Shown here piece after piece: positions 34,392 through 43,786 of a DNA stretch of 64,000 nt. Numbering within the stretch: the first letter of the stretch is position 1; every line of letters begins with the position of its first letter. Position numbers and translations under genes: made by a program. The DNA is from Bacteroidales bacterium (GTDB lineage: Bacteria > Bacteroidota > Bacteroidia > Bacteroidales > P3). The stretch covers positions 60,200 to 124,199 of the forward strand of contig JAUNHX010000006.1 in assembly GCA_030523765.1 (NCBI GenBank). The letters are read 5' to 3'. The notes below the pieces were generated by a model. That model had not been told where the DNA came from, made no database searches, and was given only the letters and a program-made list of their open reading frames with translations.

Positions 34392-35405
34392 ATGGTTTCG
34401 ATGATGAATAATGTTTTTCCAGCCATGAAACTGTCGCAGTTTGTTTCAACCCTGCAGACGGCTCCGATAACGACGGCTGGCATAAACGACTATCATCTAC
34501 GCTATATCCAAAGAATGCTACCTGTTTTAGATTATTATGTGGCGATTTATGCGCGAAGTCTTAGTTGGATGTTGGAACAAACCAACCGTGAGATAGAACA
34601 ACTGACACTTGTTGATTATGGTGGCGGTGAGGGTTTCTGCTCACTGTTAATGAAATATTTGGGCGTAGGTCAGGTGATCTATGTAGATATGAACTCCGAA
34701 GCGGCCGATACGGTTGACCGCTTAAGTGATATGCTGGGCTGGGGCCCCGATGTGGTGCTTACGGGCGATGCACGAACACTGAGGAAATGGTGTGAACATG
34801 AAGGAGAAGTACCTAATGGGGTGATGGGAATGGATGTGATTGAGCATATATATAGTCTCGATGAGTTTTTTTGTGATATCATAAGCATCACTCACACCAT
34901 ACCGATGCTTTTCACTACAGCCTCAACTCCCTATAACCACAGAAAAGTACGCCAGTTACATAAGGCGATGCAACTTGACGAACAGGGTGACAACCAACGC
35001 GAAGGTTTTTGGAATTTACGACGGTCTTTCATAGCGAAGCACTACCCCTTGATGGAGGTCGAAAAACTAGATTATTGGGCCACTCATACACGGGGATTAA
35101 ATTATGACGACATTCTACGTGCGGTGGATCGCAACAGTCCTAATCTACTCCGCGACCGATATAATACTTGCGATCCCACTACAGGAAGTTGGACCGAGAG
35201 GATTCTTCCTGTAGAAGATTACCGACAATTACTACTCCCGTATCATTATACCCTCCATGAGGCACTGGGCTTCTATAACACCTACCGAAAGGGTATTAAG
35301 GGAGGACTGTCGAAGATAGGCAACCGGATGATATCAACCCGTGGTGGAAAAAGATGGGCACCTTTCCTCTATTTGCTGGCAAAGCCCTTCAATAAGGATG
35401 AGTAA
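34392..35405 (+). CDS. SAM-dependent methyltransferase
   Basis: 337 aa. Rossmann methyltransferase with motif I LVDYGGGEGFCSLLMKYLG (about 76-94) and the acidic end of strand 2 in IYVDMNSEAAD, then GVMGMDVIEHIYSLDEFF (motif III-like, with the DVIEH of many class I enzymes). The C-terminal third (about 200-337) includes HTRGLNYDDIL and basic residues near the end. Substrate unknown; the acyltransferase just upstream and rlmH downstream (32 bases) suggest an operon. Alternative in-frame ATGs at 34401, 34404 and 34425 are possible; no motif decides. Confidence 0.82.
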   Translation: MVSMMNNVFPAMKLSQFVSTLQTAPITTAGINDYHLRYIQRMLPVLDYYVAIYARSLSWMLEQTNREIEQLTLVDYGGGEGFCSLLMKYLGVGQVIYVDMNSEAADTVDRLSDMLGWGPDVVLTGDARTLRKWCEHEGEVPNGVMGMDVIEHIYSLDEFFCDIISITHTIPMLFTTASTPYNHRKVRQLHKAMQLDEQGDNQREGFWNLRRSFIAKHYPLMEVEKLDYWATHTRGLNYDDILRAVDRNSPNLLRDRYNTCDPTTGSWTERILPVEDYRQLLLPYHYTLHEALGFYNTYRKGIKGGLSKIGNRMISTRGGKRWAPFLYLLAKPFNKDE

Positions 35406-35437
35406 TTCGGGATCGTTAGATACCAAAAAAGAATAAG

Positions 35438-35914
35438 ATGAATATTAAACTGGTTGTGGTCGGAAAAACCGACGAGAAATATATACAAGAGGGCATCGAC
35501 CTATACGTACGACGACTGAAGCACTATGTGAACTTCGAACTTGTGGTCATTCCTGCACTGAAAGACCAGAAGGGGGCATCGGCCGATGATATTCGCAATA
35601 GGGAAGCTCAACTCCTGGCCAAACAACTAGAAAAGAGCGATGTCGTAGTGCTACTCGATGAGCACGGTAAGGAACATACTTCGGTGGGCTTTTCTCAGTA
35701 TCTCCAAAAACAAATGAATAGCGGCATTAGGCAACTGACGTTTGTTGTGGGGGGAGCTTTCGGTTTTGCTCCCTCTATTCATCAAATGGCAAAAGACAAA
35801 GTATCGCTATCGCAGATGACTTTCAATCATCAGATGGTAAGGCTATTTTTTGTTGAACAGTTGTATCGCGCTTTCACTATCCTGAAAGGGGAGCCCTATC
35901 ATAACGAGGGTTAG
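35438..35914 (+). CDS. rlmH: 23S rRNA (pseudouridine1915-N3)-methyltransferase RlmH
   Basis: Methylates pseudouridine 1915 in helix 69 of 23S rRNA on the assembled ribosome. 158 aa, standard length. SPOUT-family motifs: VVVLLDEHGKEHTS (about 65-78), FVVGGAFGFAPSIH (SAM-binding knot, about 103-116), LSQMTFNHQMVRLFFVEQLYRAFTILKGEPYHN at the C-terminus, which is nearly invariant in the family. It follows the methyltransferase gene by 32 bases. Confidence 0.97.
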   Translation: MNIKLVVVGKTDEKYIQEGIDLYVRRLKHYVNFELVVIPALKDQKGASADDIRNREAQLLAKQLEKSDVVVLLDEHGKEHTSVGFSQYLQKQMNSGIRQLTFVVGGAFGFAPSIHQMAKDKVSLSQMTFNHQMVRLFFVEQLYRAFTILKGEPYHNEG

Positions 35915-36064
35915 AAAGCAATGCTATACATAAACATAATGAGGGCAATTACTGTTTTCTCATCATCTACGTTAGGTATCCGATAGCCTTTTTGTAATTG
36001 TTCTTTTTATAATAAAACACGAAAAGCATCGTTATTCCAAAAAGAATATCAGAAAGGAGGACTT

Positions 36065-37447
36065 ATGATCGAACAGTTATACAAACAGTATCTTGATACA
36101 TTACAAGTTACCACCGACAGCCGTAAGATAACACCAGGCTGCATCTTCTTTGCTCTTAAGGGAACTACTTTTGATGGTAATACTTTCGCAACTCAGGCGC
36201 TCGAACAGGGCGCTGCACTTTGTGTTATCAGCGATCCCCAATATCGGGTCGATGAGCGTTGTATTGTTGTCCCCGATGTGCTGGAGATTCTACAGCAGTT
36301 AGCTCGCCATCATCGGTCGCACCTCCAAATCCCCGTGGTGGGTATTACTGGCACTAATGGGAAGACTACTACAAAGGAATTGGTACATGCGGTATTGAGT
36401 CGCCGATACCGTACTCATGCTACTCAGGGCAATTTCAATAATCATTTAGGTGTGCCTCTCACCATCCTCTCTACTCCTCGCGACTGCGAATTACTAATAG
36501 TGGAAATGGGAGCCAACCACCCTGGCGAGATTGAGTTTCTTTGTAATATCGCGCAGCCTACATGTGGACTGATTACTACAGTAGGTAAAGCGCATCTAGA
36601 AGGCTTTGGCTCTTTCGAAGGAGTGGTACAGACTAAGACTGAACTTTATCGCCATTTGGCCGCCAGTCCGCTCCATGATGTACTCTTTGTGAATACCGAC
36701 AATGATATTCTTATGGAACAGGCCGAACGGCTATCTATGATTCCGGAGATTCCTACCATGATACCTGGGTATTATCCCCATACCAATTTGCCCGACTGGC
36801 AGAACAATACAGGGCTTGCTATGATGACCTACGGTTCACGCAGAGATGCTCAAGTGAAAGGTAGTTTAGTTGGCAGCAATCCTTACATGAAGTTCTATTT
36901 TGAGGATGATGATAATGTATATAGTGTACAAACCCATTTGGTGGGTGATTATAATTTTGCTAATGCTATGGCGGCAGTTTGTGTAGGCCGTTTTTTTGGC
37001 GTAGAATTGTTCGACATCAAGCAGGCTTTGGAGGATTATATCCCATCAAACAATCGATCCCAATATAAGACTACTACTAACAATCGACTTCTGCTTGACT
37101 GTTACAATGCCAACCCAAGCAGTATGGGTGTTGCCCTTGATGGTTTCGAGTCTATGGATAAACCCCGCAAGATGGTCATTCTAGGTGATATGAAGGAGTT
37201 GGGTGCCGATTCAGAGAGAGAACATCAGAAACTGATTGAACGACTCGAACAGTCCTCCTTCGATCCAATATTCCTAGTAGGCACAAACTTTCAAGATATC
37301 CTTCCTTACAACAATTCCCGCTTCCATTGGTTTGCTACAGCCGACGATGCCAAAAACTATCTGAAACAACATCCTATAATTGATTATACTATTCTACTAA
37401 AAGGCTCCAACTCCAACAAACTTTGGACCCTTGAAGAATTATTATAA
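36065..37447 (+). CDS. murF: UDP-MurNAc-tripeptide D-alanyl-D-alanine ligase
   Basis: Adds D-Ala-D-Ala to the UDP-MurNAc-tripeptide, the last cytoplasmic step of peptidoglycan precursor synthesis. About 460 aa. N-terminal UDP-binding domain with TTDSRKITPGCIFFALKG; central ATPase domain with P-loop GITGTNGKTTTKE (about 98-110) and VEMGANHPGEIEFL; C-terminal domain with SNNRSQYKTT, DCYNANPSSM and ILGDMKELG. The ATG at 36065 has AGGAGGA 7-13 bases upstream (36056-36062), an unusually good Shine-Dalgarno for a Bacteroidota gene. Followed by a bidirectional terminator. Confidence 0.96.
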   Translation: MIEQLYKQYLDTLQVTTDSRKITPGCIFFALKGTTFDGNTFATQALEQGAALCVISDPQYRVDERCIVVPDVLEILQQLARHHRSHLQIPVVGITGTNGKTTTKELVHAVLSRRYRTHATQGNFNNHLGVPLTILSTPRDCELLIVEMGANHPGEIEFLCNIAQPTCGLITTVGKAHLEGFGSFEGVVQTKTELYRHLAASPLHDVLFVNTDNDILMEQAERLSMIPEIPTMIPGYYPHTNLPDWQNNTGLAMMTYGSRRDAQVKGSLVGSNPYMKFYFEDDDNVYSVQTHLVGDYNFANAMAAVCVGRFFGVELFDIKQALEDYIPSNNRSQYKTTTNNRLLLDCYNANPSSMGVALDGFESMDKPRKMVILGDMKELGADSEREHQKLIERLEQSSFDPIFLVGTNFQDILPYNNSRFHWFATADDAKNYLKQHPIIDYTILLKGSNSNKLWTLEELL

Positions 37448-37605
37448 CGAAGAATCGATTATTCGTTTATAGTTTAATGCGTTGATATGTTTAGGCGAGC
37501 TCCACATATTACCCATTATCATTTTGTTTAGTCGGTGTATTTATAGAACCTACTGCTGTTCGCCGATAGGTTGTAGGAATAAAACTACGAATTGAGTAAT
37601 TCCAT

Positions 37606-37643
37606 AAAAAAAGAGATGCCACTTAAGTGGCATCTCTTTTTTT
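37606..37643. terminator. Bidirectional terminator between murF and the M16 protease gene
   Basis: A perfect 10-bp stem (GAGATGCCAC at 37613-37622 with 37627-37636), loop TTAA, flanked by seven A on the left and seven T on the right. It serves the plus-strand murF and the minus-strand protease gene whose stop is at 37659. Confidence 0.93.
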
Positions 37644-37658
37644 ATTGTTAAATGAGAA

Positions 37659-40502
37659 TTACATATTCTCAGGTTTGAGGGTACCTACAGTGTAGTGGTT
37701 AAGATCAAGATATTTCTGAGCCATCTTCTTGAGGTCTTTCACGGTGATGCTGTTGAGAACTTTTTCGTAGTCGCGAACAGCGGCATCGCGATCCTCGTTG
37801 TAGTAGTAGCTGCCGTAGATCTGTCCCATCCAGTAGGAGTTTTCCTGCATGGAAGTTTCGTGATCTTTGAGCATCTGCAGACGAGCCTTGTTGAGGGTCT
37901 TCTTGTCACAAGCTTTCTTGTTCACCTGCTTGATGATATCGAGGGCAGCAGCCTCTACACTTTCGCAGTTCTCAGGAGCGCACTGTAGGAAGAACATCCA
38001 TGATACGCTACCATCGAAGGCGATACTATAGTCTACGTTCGAATAGGGGCTATAGGTTTCACCCATCTTTTCACGGATCACTTCGGTAGTGATAATTTGC
38101 ACTACTTCGTCTAGGAGCTGTACAGTAAGACGATCTTTGAGGTCGCCCTTGAAGCCTTCGGTTTCACCCATAATGTAAACCATACCTTGTTTGTCGGTAC
38201 CAGCTTTAGTGAGCGAACGGTTGATGCCAGGAGCTAGTTTGGGGCTCTTGTCGAGACGCTGCTCATTTTTCTGTTTACCAGTGCAGGGAAGGATATTGAT
38301 GTAGTTGGCAATCATCTGGATATCTTTATCAGAGATATTACCTACGAAGAAGAAGGTCTGGCCCGATGCGTCGTTGAAGCGCTCGTTGTAGATCTGATAG
38401 ATACGATCATAGTCGAGTTTCTTGATATCCTCATCGGTAGGAAGAACAATGAGACGGGGGTTGTTGTTGTAGGCTTTCTTCATCAGATCGACGATGAATT
38501 TGGTTTGAGGATTAACACCAGCCATACGGATCTGGGTTTCCAAAGCTTCGATGTTGCGGTCGTAGCTTTCGCGATCTTTGCGAGGTGCCTCATAGTAGAG
38601 GTCGAGGAGCTGAAGCATCACCTCGAGGTCTTTAGGAGCACAGGAACCCGAGAATCCCTGAGTGGTTCCAGCAATGCTGGGGCTAATGGCTACCGACATA
38701 CCTTTCAGTTTTTTGGAGAGTTGGTTGGAACTGAAGTTGCCAATACCAGCCTGGTCAACGAAGTTGGCGGTGTTGGAGACAATGTAAGCTTCATTATCGC
38801 TATAGAGAGCGGCACCACCGTTAGCGTAGCTGAGCAAACGGATTTCATCCTCTTTGTAGTTGGTTTTCTTAACAACGAAGCGGATGCCGTTGGGACATGT
38901 ATATTCAGTGTAGCCAAGAACATCGTTGGTCTTGGTGGTTTTATAGGAAACGTTAGGAACATTCTTGCTGAAGAGGGGCTCATCTTTGTAGTTGTCTACC
39001 CAAGGCTGCGTTTTAACGCTCTTGCTCTTTTCTACGATTGAGAGAAGTTCTGCTTTAGTGGGTACTTTGTAGCCTTCGCGCTCGGGAGCAGTGAGGATCA
39101 TAACGAGATTCTCGTCGGTAATCCAGTCTTTCACGACAGCGTTGACTTCAGCGAGGGTGATCTCGGGAACAAACTCTTGAGCATAAGCATCTTCCTGACG
39201 GATACCAGGGATTACTTCGCCCTCAAGGAAATGGTTGGTGTATTCGTCAGCAAAGTTGTTACTTTGGGTCTTGTTCAGCTCTTTGGCCATTTTGCGATAG
39301 CTTTCAAGGAGGCTCTCTTTAGCACGTTCAAGTTCAGTAGGCAGGAAACCGTGTTCGTCTACACGTTTCATCTCGGTGAGGAGCATCTCAGCGGTCTGAT
39401 CTATACGATTGTCTTTGGGAGCACCAACAAGCATGAAGGCATCGGTGTGACGGCCAATGAATCCGCCGTAGCCAGCACCAGCATAGAGGAAGGGAGCGCT
39501 TGATTTCTCAGAGATCTCGTCGAGACGAGCATCAATCATCATGTTTGCAAGACTACGAACCAGCATCTGACGATAGTCGCCAATGGTGCCAGTGGGAGCT
39601 TTTTTATGTTTCCACATCATCTGGAGGGAGGCGCTGGTAGCCTCTTTGTCGGTAGCAACAGCCACGAGGGGTTCTTTGTTGCCAGGAACGGGATAGTCGG
39701 GACGAGCGATGGGATTGGCAGGCATCTTATTGTCGTTGAAGTACTCTTTTACTTTGGCTTCCATCTTATCTACATCGAAGTCACCAACAATAATCACAGC
39801 CTGAAGGTCGGGACGATACCAATTCTCATAGAAACGCATGATGGTGGGGCGCTTGAAGTTCATGATAACCTCTTCCGTTCCGATAGGAATACGGTCGGCA
39901 TAGCGGCTACCCTGCAGCATAATGGGCCAATACTGTTTCTGTAAACGATCCTGGGCACCCAGACGGCCGCGCCATTCTTCGCGGATAACGCCGCGCTCAG
40001 CTTCGAGCTCATCGGGATCCATAAGGAGTTTGGAAGCCCAACCGTCAAGAATCTTCATACCCATTTCGAGCATCTCAGCATCGTTAGGCATGTTAACATA
40101 ATAAACGGTTTCATCGAACGAGGTGTAAGCATTTACGTGACCACCGAAGCGAACACCCTTCTCTTGCAGTTTGTTGATGAGTTCGTTGTGCTCGAAATAC
40201 TCGGTACCGTTGAAGGCCATATGCTCAACGAAGTGAGCGAGACCACGCTGATCTTCATCCTCCATTACCGAACCTGCGTTGACAGCTAGACGGAATTGAA
40301 CACGACCTTCGGGCTTTTTGTTAGCACGGAGGTAGTAGGTGATACCATTATCCAATTTGCCGATGCGAACACGTTTGTCGATAGGCACTTTGGCAGAGAG
40401 ATCCGATTTCTTATCGGATTTGACGGCCGGTTTAACCTGAGCCACCGATGTTGCTGCGAAAGCAAATACTAGCAGCAACAGTGCGATAACTTTTTTGTTC
40501 AT
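37659..40502 (-). CDS. Exported M16 family zinc metalloprotease
   Basis: 947 aa. A signal peptide (about 1-20, AATSVAQ) is followed by the M16 (pitrilysin/insulinase) N-domain with the inverted zinc motif HFVEH at residues 90-94 and a downstream Glu in EAERGVIREEWRGRLG. A second, catalytically inactive half follows (FVVKKTNYKEDEIRLL start), ending KKMAQKYLDLNHYTVGTLKPENM. The duplicated clam-shell structure fits a single-chain M16 protease. Predicted periplasmic peptidase. It is the last gene of the guaB-to-M16 run, 62 bases after panB. Confidence 0.93.
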   Translation of the reverse strand: MNKKVIALLLLVFAFAATSVAQVKPAVKSDKKSDLSAKVPIDKRVRIGKLDNGITYYLRANKKPEGRVQFRLAVNAGSVMEDEDQRGLAHFVEHMAFNGTEYFEHNELINKLQEKGVRFGGHVNAYTSFDETVYYVNMPNDAEMLEMGMKILDGWASKLLMDPDELEAERGVIREEWRGRLGAQDRLQKQYWPIMLQGSRYADRIPIGTEEVIMNFKRPTIMRFYENWYRPDLQAVIIVGDFDVDKMEAKVKEYFNDNKMPANPIARPDYPVPGNKEPLVAVATDKEATSASLQMMWKHKKAPTGTIGDYRQMLVRSLANMMIDARLDEISEKSSAPFLYAGAGYGGFIGRHTDAFMLVGAPKDNRIDQTAEMLLTEMKRVDEHGFLPTELERAKESLLESYRKMAKELNKTQSNNFADEYTNHFLEGEVIPGIRQEDAYAQEFVPEITLAEVNAVVKDWITDENLVMILTAPEREGYKVPTKAELLSIVEKSKSVKTQPWVDNYKDEPLFSKNVPNVSYKTTKTNDVLGYTEYTCPNGIRFVVKKTNYKEDEIRLLSYANGGAALYSDNEAYIVSNTANFVDQAGIGNFSSNQLSKKLKGMSVAISPSIAGTTQGFSGSCAPKDLEVMLQLLDLYYEAPRKDRESYDRNIEALETQIRMAGVNPQTKFIVDLMKKAYNNNPRLIVLPTDEDIKKLDYDRIYQIYNERFNDASGQTFFFVGNISDKDIQMIANYINILPCTGKQKNEQRLDKSPKLAPGINRSLTKAGTDKQGMVYIMGETEGFKGDLKDRLTVQLLDEVVQIITTEVIREKMGETYSPYSNVDYSIAFDGSVSWMFFLQCAPENCESVEAAALDIIKQVNKKACDKKTLNKARLQMLKDHETSMQENSYWMGQIYGSYYYNEDRDAAVRDYEKVLNSITVKDLKKMAQKYLDLNHYTVGTLKPENM

Positions 40503-40564
40503 AATGAATTATTATTAAAATTGATTACTTATTAATACTTTTCTTTATTAGTATAATGTGAGGT

Positions 40565-41383
40565 TTAATATTGTTCTTTCTCGTTGGGGAAGTTTATCGA
40601 TTTGACATCGCTGATGTAGTTCTTCACAGCATTGACGATATCTTCGCCAAAGGTACCGTAGGTACGAAGGTACCGTGGTTTGAACTGTTGTGTGATACCT
40701 AACATGTCTTGAAGCACCAACACTTGTCCGTCGACACCACTGCCAGCACCGATACCAATAGTGGGGATGCTGATTTGGGAGGTAACCTGTTGAGCTAGTT
40801 TGGCTGGTATCTTCTCGAGCACGATAGCGAAGCATCCAGCCTGTTCAAGGATATGGGCATCTTTAACGAGTCGTTCGGCCTCTTCGTTCTCAGTAGCACG
40901 GACCACATAGGTGCCGAATTTGTTGATACTTTGTGGGGTGAGACCCAGATGTCCCATTACTGGAATACCGGCACTAAGGATGCGGGTAATCGATTCAAGC
41001 ACCTCTTCGCCCCCCTCCAGTTTAATGGCGTCGGCTCCCGTCTCTTTCATGATACGGATAGCGGAAGATAGGGCCAGTTTGGAGTTGCCTTGATAGGTGC
41101 CGAAAGGCATATCGACAACCACGAGGGCACGTTTAACAGCCCGCACTACCGACGAGGCATAGAGGATCATCTCATCGAGGGTGATGGGGAGCGTGGTTTG
41201 ATAGCCCTCCATCACATTGGCTGCCGAATCGCCCACCAGGATCACATCGATCTTGGTGCTGTCGAGCAGTGTGGCCATAGAATAGTCGTAGGCGGTAAGC
41301 ATGGCTATCTTTTCGCCGTGAAGCTTCATGTTTTTCAGTACATGGGTTGTAACTTTAGTTACATCAGTCTGCAAGTAGGCCAT
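40565..41383 (-). CDS. panB: 3-Methyl-2-oxobutanoate hydroxymethyltransferase
   Basis: First committed step of pantothenate (coenzyme A) synthesis, transferring a hydroxymethyl group from methylene-THF to ketoisovalerate. 272 aa, standard. Motifs: [30 protein letters not shown] near residues 28-58 (Mg2+ site Asp), [38 protein letters not shown] and the end-loop [20 protein letters not shown]. Starts at 41383; the first residues [13 protein letters not shown] are typical. Other pantothenate genes are not in this window. Confidence 0.96.
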   Translation of the reverse strand: MAYLQTDVTKVTTHVLKNMKLHGEKIAMLTAYDYSMATLLDSTKIDVILVGDSAANVMEGYQTTLPITLDEMILYASSVVRAVKRALVVVDMPFGTYQGNSKLALSSAIRIMKETGADAIKLEGGEEVLESITRILSAGIPVMGHLGLTPQSINKFGTYVVRATENEEAERLVKDAHILEQAGCFAIVLEKIPAKLAQQVTSQISIPTIGIGAGSGVDGQVLVLQDMLGITQQFKPRYLRTYGTFGEDIVNAVKNYISDVKSINFPNEKEQY

Positions 41384-41431
41384 TGTGTGTTTTGTTTTAT
41401 GATTTGATTATCGGCAATTCTGTTTTTTTTG

Positions 41432-42697
41432 TTATTCTATTTCTTCGTCGTCGGCATACCGTTTGTCAACTGGCTTGTCTTCAACCTCTTCAGGGGCCTC
41501 TTCAACAATACGCATCAGCTGACGGAGTGATTTCTTGATTTCGTAATCACCATGCTTGTCGAGACGATAGGCCTTCCAGTATTTGCCGTCGGCTTGGAAG
41601 GAACCCTCCTCCATATCTGTGTCAACCTCATAGAAATAGTCTTTCAACTCATCGGGCTGAATACGTTTTCCTAAAAAGAGTGTGTCAAGTTGAGTGGCAT
41701 TGATGCCTGTTTGTATATTGATAGAGATCTTAGATGGAACCTTCTTGGTGCTGAGCCCCTTGAAGAATACACCCTTCTCCGAATATTTCTTTCCAAAGAT
41801 ACGTACTTTATTGGCCCACTGCTCGGCCGTTACGGGGAAACGGACAAAGATGCTGTCGGGCAATTCTTGAGTGCATTCCCCATATTCGCGGTTGATACTG
41901 CTATGAAGTACGATATAACCCACTTGGACGATGATCTGCTTTTTGTGAGGCACCAAGAAATAATGCTCCACTACCTCTTTCCAGTCGAGATGCTCCTCAA
42001 TGTTGAACTGAACGTTGGCGGGACATGAATCTTTGGTGTTAGCAACCGAATATAGCGCCCCTTTTTTCATGAAGACGGAAGCGTAATATCCACGAATGGT
42101 ACTATCCTGAGCAGGAATGAAACAACCGCGCGAGGGTCCGATACACTCATCGGGATTATCCTTGAAGGTAATAAGGATACAGTTGTTCAGTTTGATATTC
42201 TGATTGAAGGTGGTACGGCTAGCAGGTAGTTCGGCCGTATTGTAAAAACGACGTTCTACAGGAACCTCGTAGCGAAGTTGCTCGATAGTATCGCCCTGAC
42301 AGCTACAACGAATGGGGTTGGAAGCGTAGCGGATAGGGAAGGGAGCGTGGCTTCTGTAGGCAAAGTAGCGGTACACTACATCGACACGTGAGCGAGTGAG
42401 CGCTTCATCGGCACCACCGTAACCTTCGATGATCATCTGATACAGACGAGGATTGTTCTTGTCGAAGGCGATATTGTAGACCGAATCGAGGATATCGAGG
42501 TTGTTGATGCTATAGGTGCTGTCGCTTCCCGAATACTGTAGTAGCAAACAGAACGTTTCGGGATTGACCATAGCTGCCTTCATGTTTTTGATAGGCTTGG
42601 CGCTAGGAATATAGATTCCCGTTTGGGCACACACAGTGCTTCCGGCCGTGAGGAGGGCCAAAAGCATAAAGGCAGCAAAGATTTTACGTCGCATCAT
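41432..42697 (-). CDS. Exported hypothetical protein, about 45 kDa
   Basis: 421 aa, family not recognised. A signal peptide is visible (about 1-25, ending TVCAQ). The mature protein has several Cys (near residues 49, 133, 135, 176 and later), so disulfides are possible. A segment near 105-130 (YGGADEALTRSRVDVVYRYFAYRS) and one near 268-285 (VGYIVLHSSINREYGE) look conserved in style but match nothing I know. The C-terminus is acidic and rich in Glu, Asp and Lys (about 395-421), with no sorting tail. It lies between moxR and panB at 48-base gaps, in the foldase run. Confidence 0.75.
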   Translation of the reverse strand: MMRRKIFAAFMLLALLTAGSTVCAQTGIYIPSAKPIKNMKAAMVNPETFCLLLQYSGSDSTYSINNLDILDSVYNIAFDKNNPRLYQMIIEGYGGADEALTRSRVDVVYRYFAYRSHAPFPIRYASNPIRCSCQGDTIEQLRYEVPVERRFYNTAELPASRTTFNQNIKLNNCILITFKDNPDECIGPSRGCFIPAQDSTIRGYYASVFMKKGALYSVANTKDSCPANVQFNIEEHLDWKEVVEHYFLVPHKKQIIVQVGYIVLHSSINREYGECTQELPDSIFVRFPVTAEQWANKVRIFGKKYSEKGVFFKGLSTKKVPSKISINIQTGINATQLDTLFLGKRIQPDELKDYFYEVDTDMEEGSFQADGKYWKAYRLDKHGDYEIKKSLRQLMRIVEEAPEEVEDKPVDKRYADDEEIE

Positions 42698-42745
42698 GGT
42701 GCAGGGTGTTTTATGTGAATGGTTTATAATATAGCTTATGTTGTG

Positions 42746-43732
42746 TTATGCTTGTTCTATGAGTTGGGCAATGATGGCATCGGTGGTGATGCCTTCAGCT
42801 TCGGCGTAGTAGTTGCGAACAATACGGTGGCGCAACACTTCGGTAGCCACAGCGCGGACATCTTCGATATCGGGCGAATATTTCCCTTGGAAAGCTGCAT
42901 GGGTCTTAGCTCCCATTACGAGATACTGCGAAGCACGAGGGCCAGCGCCCCACGAGATGTATCGTTGAGCTATCGTAGCGTTTCCGTTGTCGGCAGGTTT
43001 GCTGCGCGAAAGGGTGTCGACACGAGTGCTTCCGACCAAACGTACAGCATATTCGCATACGTTGTCGGGAACAGGCATCTTGCGAATCACCTGCTGATGA
43101 TGGAGAATCTCGTCGGCGGTTAGCACTACGTGCACATCAGGGTGAGTGTCGATAGTGGTCGTCTTTACGATATCGAGTTCCTCATTGAAAGAGGGATAAT
43201 CCATGCGGATATTGAGCATGAAACGGTCTAGCTGGGCTTCGGGTAGGGGATAGGTGCCCTCTTGTTCGATGGGGTTCTGTGTTGCCAAAACGAAGAAGGG
43301 GGCAGGTAGTTGGTACGATTTGCCAGAAACGGTGACAGATTTCTCCTGCATAGCTTCGAGGAGAGCGGCCTGTGTTTTGGGTGGGGTACGGTTAATCTCA
43401 TCGGCCAGCACGATGTTGGCGAAGACGGGACCCTTGACAAATTGGAAGCGACGACTTTCATCGAGAATCTCGCTACCAGTAATATCGGAAGGCATGAGGT
43501 CGGGCGTGAACTGGATACGACTGAAGTCTAATCCCAAAGCACGCGAAAGGGTGTTTACCATCAACGTTTTGGCTAAACCAGGAACTCCCACCAGCAGACA
43601 GTGTCCACCGGTAAAGATAGAGACGAGCAAACTATCGACAGCGGCATCTTGCCCCACGATTACTTTGCCTATCTCGGCTTTCAGTCCTTTATATTTGTCG
43701 ACCAAACTGTTGAGGGTTTCTATATCGTTCAT
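42746..43732 (-). CDS. MoxR-family AAA+ ATPase
   Basis: 328 aa. AAA+ module of the MoxR branch: VIVGQDAAVDSLL, Walker A HCLLVGVPGLAKTLMVNTL (about 43-57), Walker B IVLADEINRTPPKTQAALLEAMQE, and the sensor-1 region FVLATQNPIEQEGTYPLPEAQLDRFM. MoxR proteins act as chaperones that help assemble or activate protein complexes and usually sit next to DUF58 and VWA-domain (Bat) genes. Those partners are absent here: the neighbours are a foldase gene upstream and an unknown secreted protein downstream, both with gaps of about 50 bases. Confidence 0.92.
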   Translation of the reverse strand: MNDIETLNSLVDKYKGLKAEIGKVIVGQDAAVDSLLVSIFTGGHCLLVGVPGLAKTLMVNTLSRALGLDFSRIQFTPDLMPSDITGSEILDESRRFQFVKGPVFANIVLADEINRTPPKTQAALLEAMQEKSVTVSGKSYQLPAPFFVLATQNPIEQEGTYPLPEAQLDRFMLNIRMDYPSFNEELDIVKTTTIDTHPDVHVVLTADEILHHQQVIRKMPVPDNVCEYAVRLVGSTRVDTLSRSKPADNGNATIAQRYISWGAGPRASQYLVMGAKTHAAFQGKYSPDIEDVRAVATEVLRHRIVRNYYAEAEGITTDAIIAQLIEQA

Positions 43733-43786
43733 GTTGGTTGGTTGAGTTTTGATGATGTGTTGTTACGAGTATACAGATAGTTTAGA

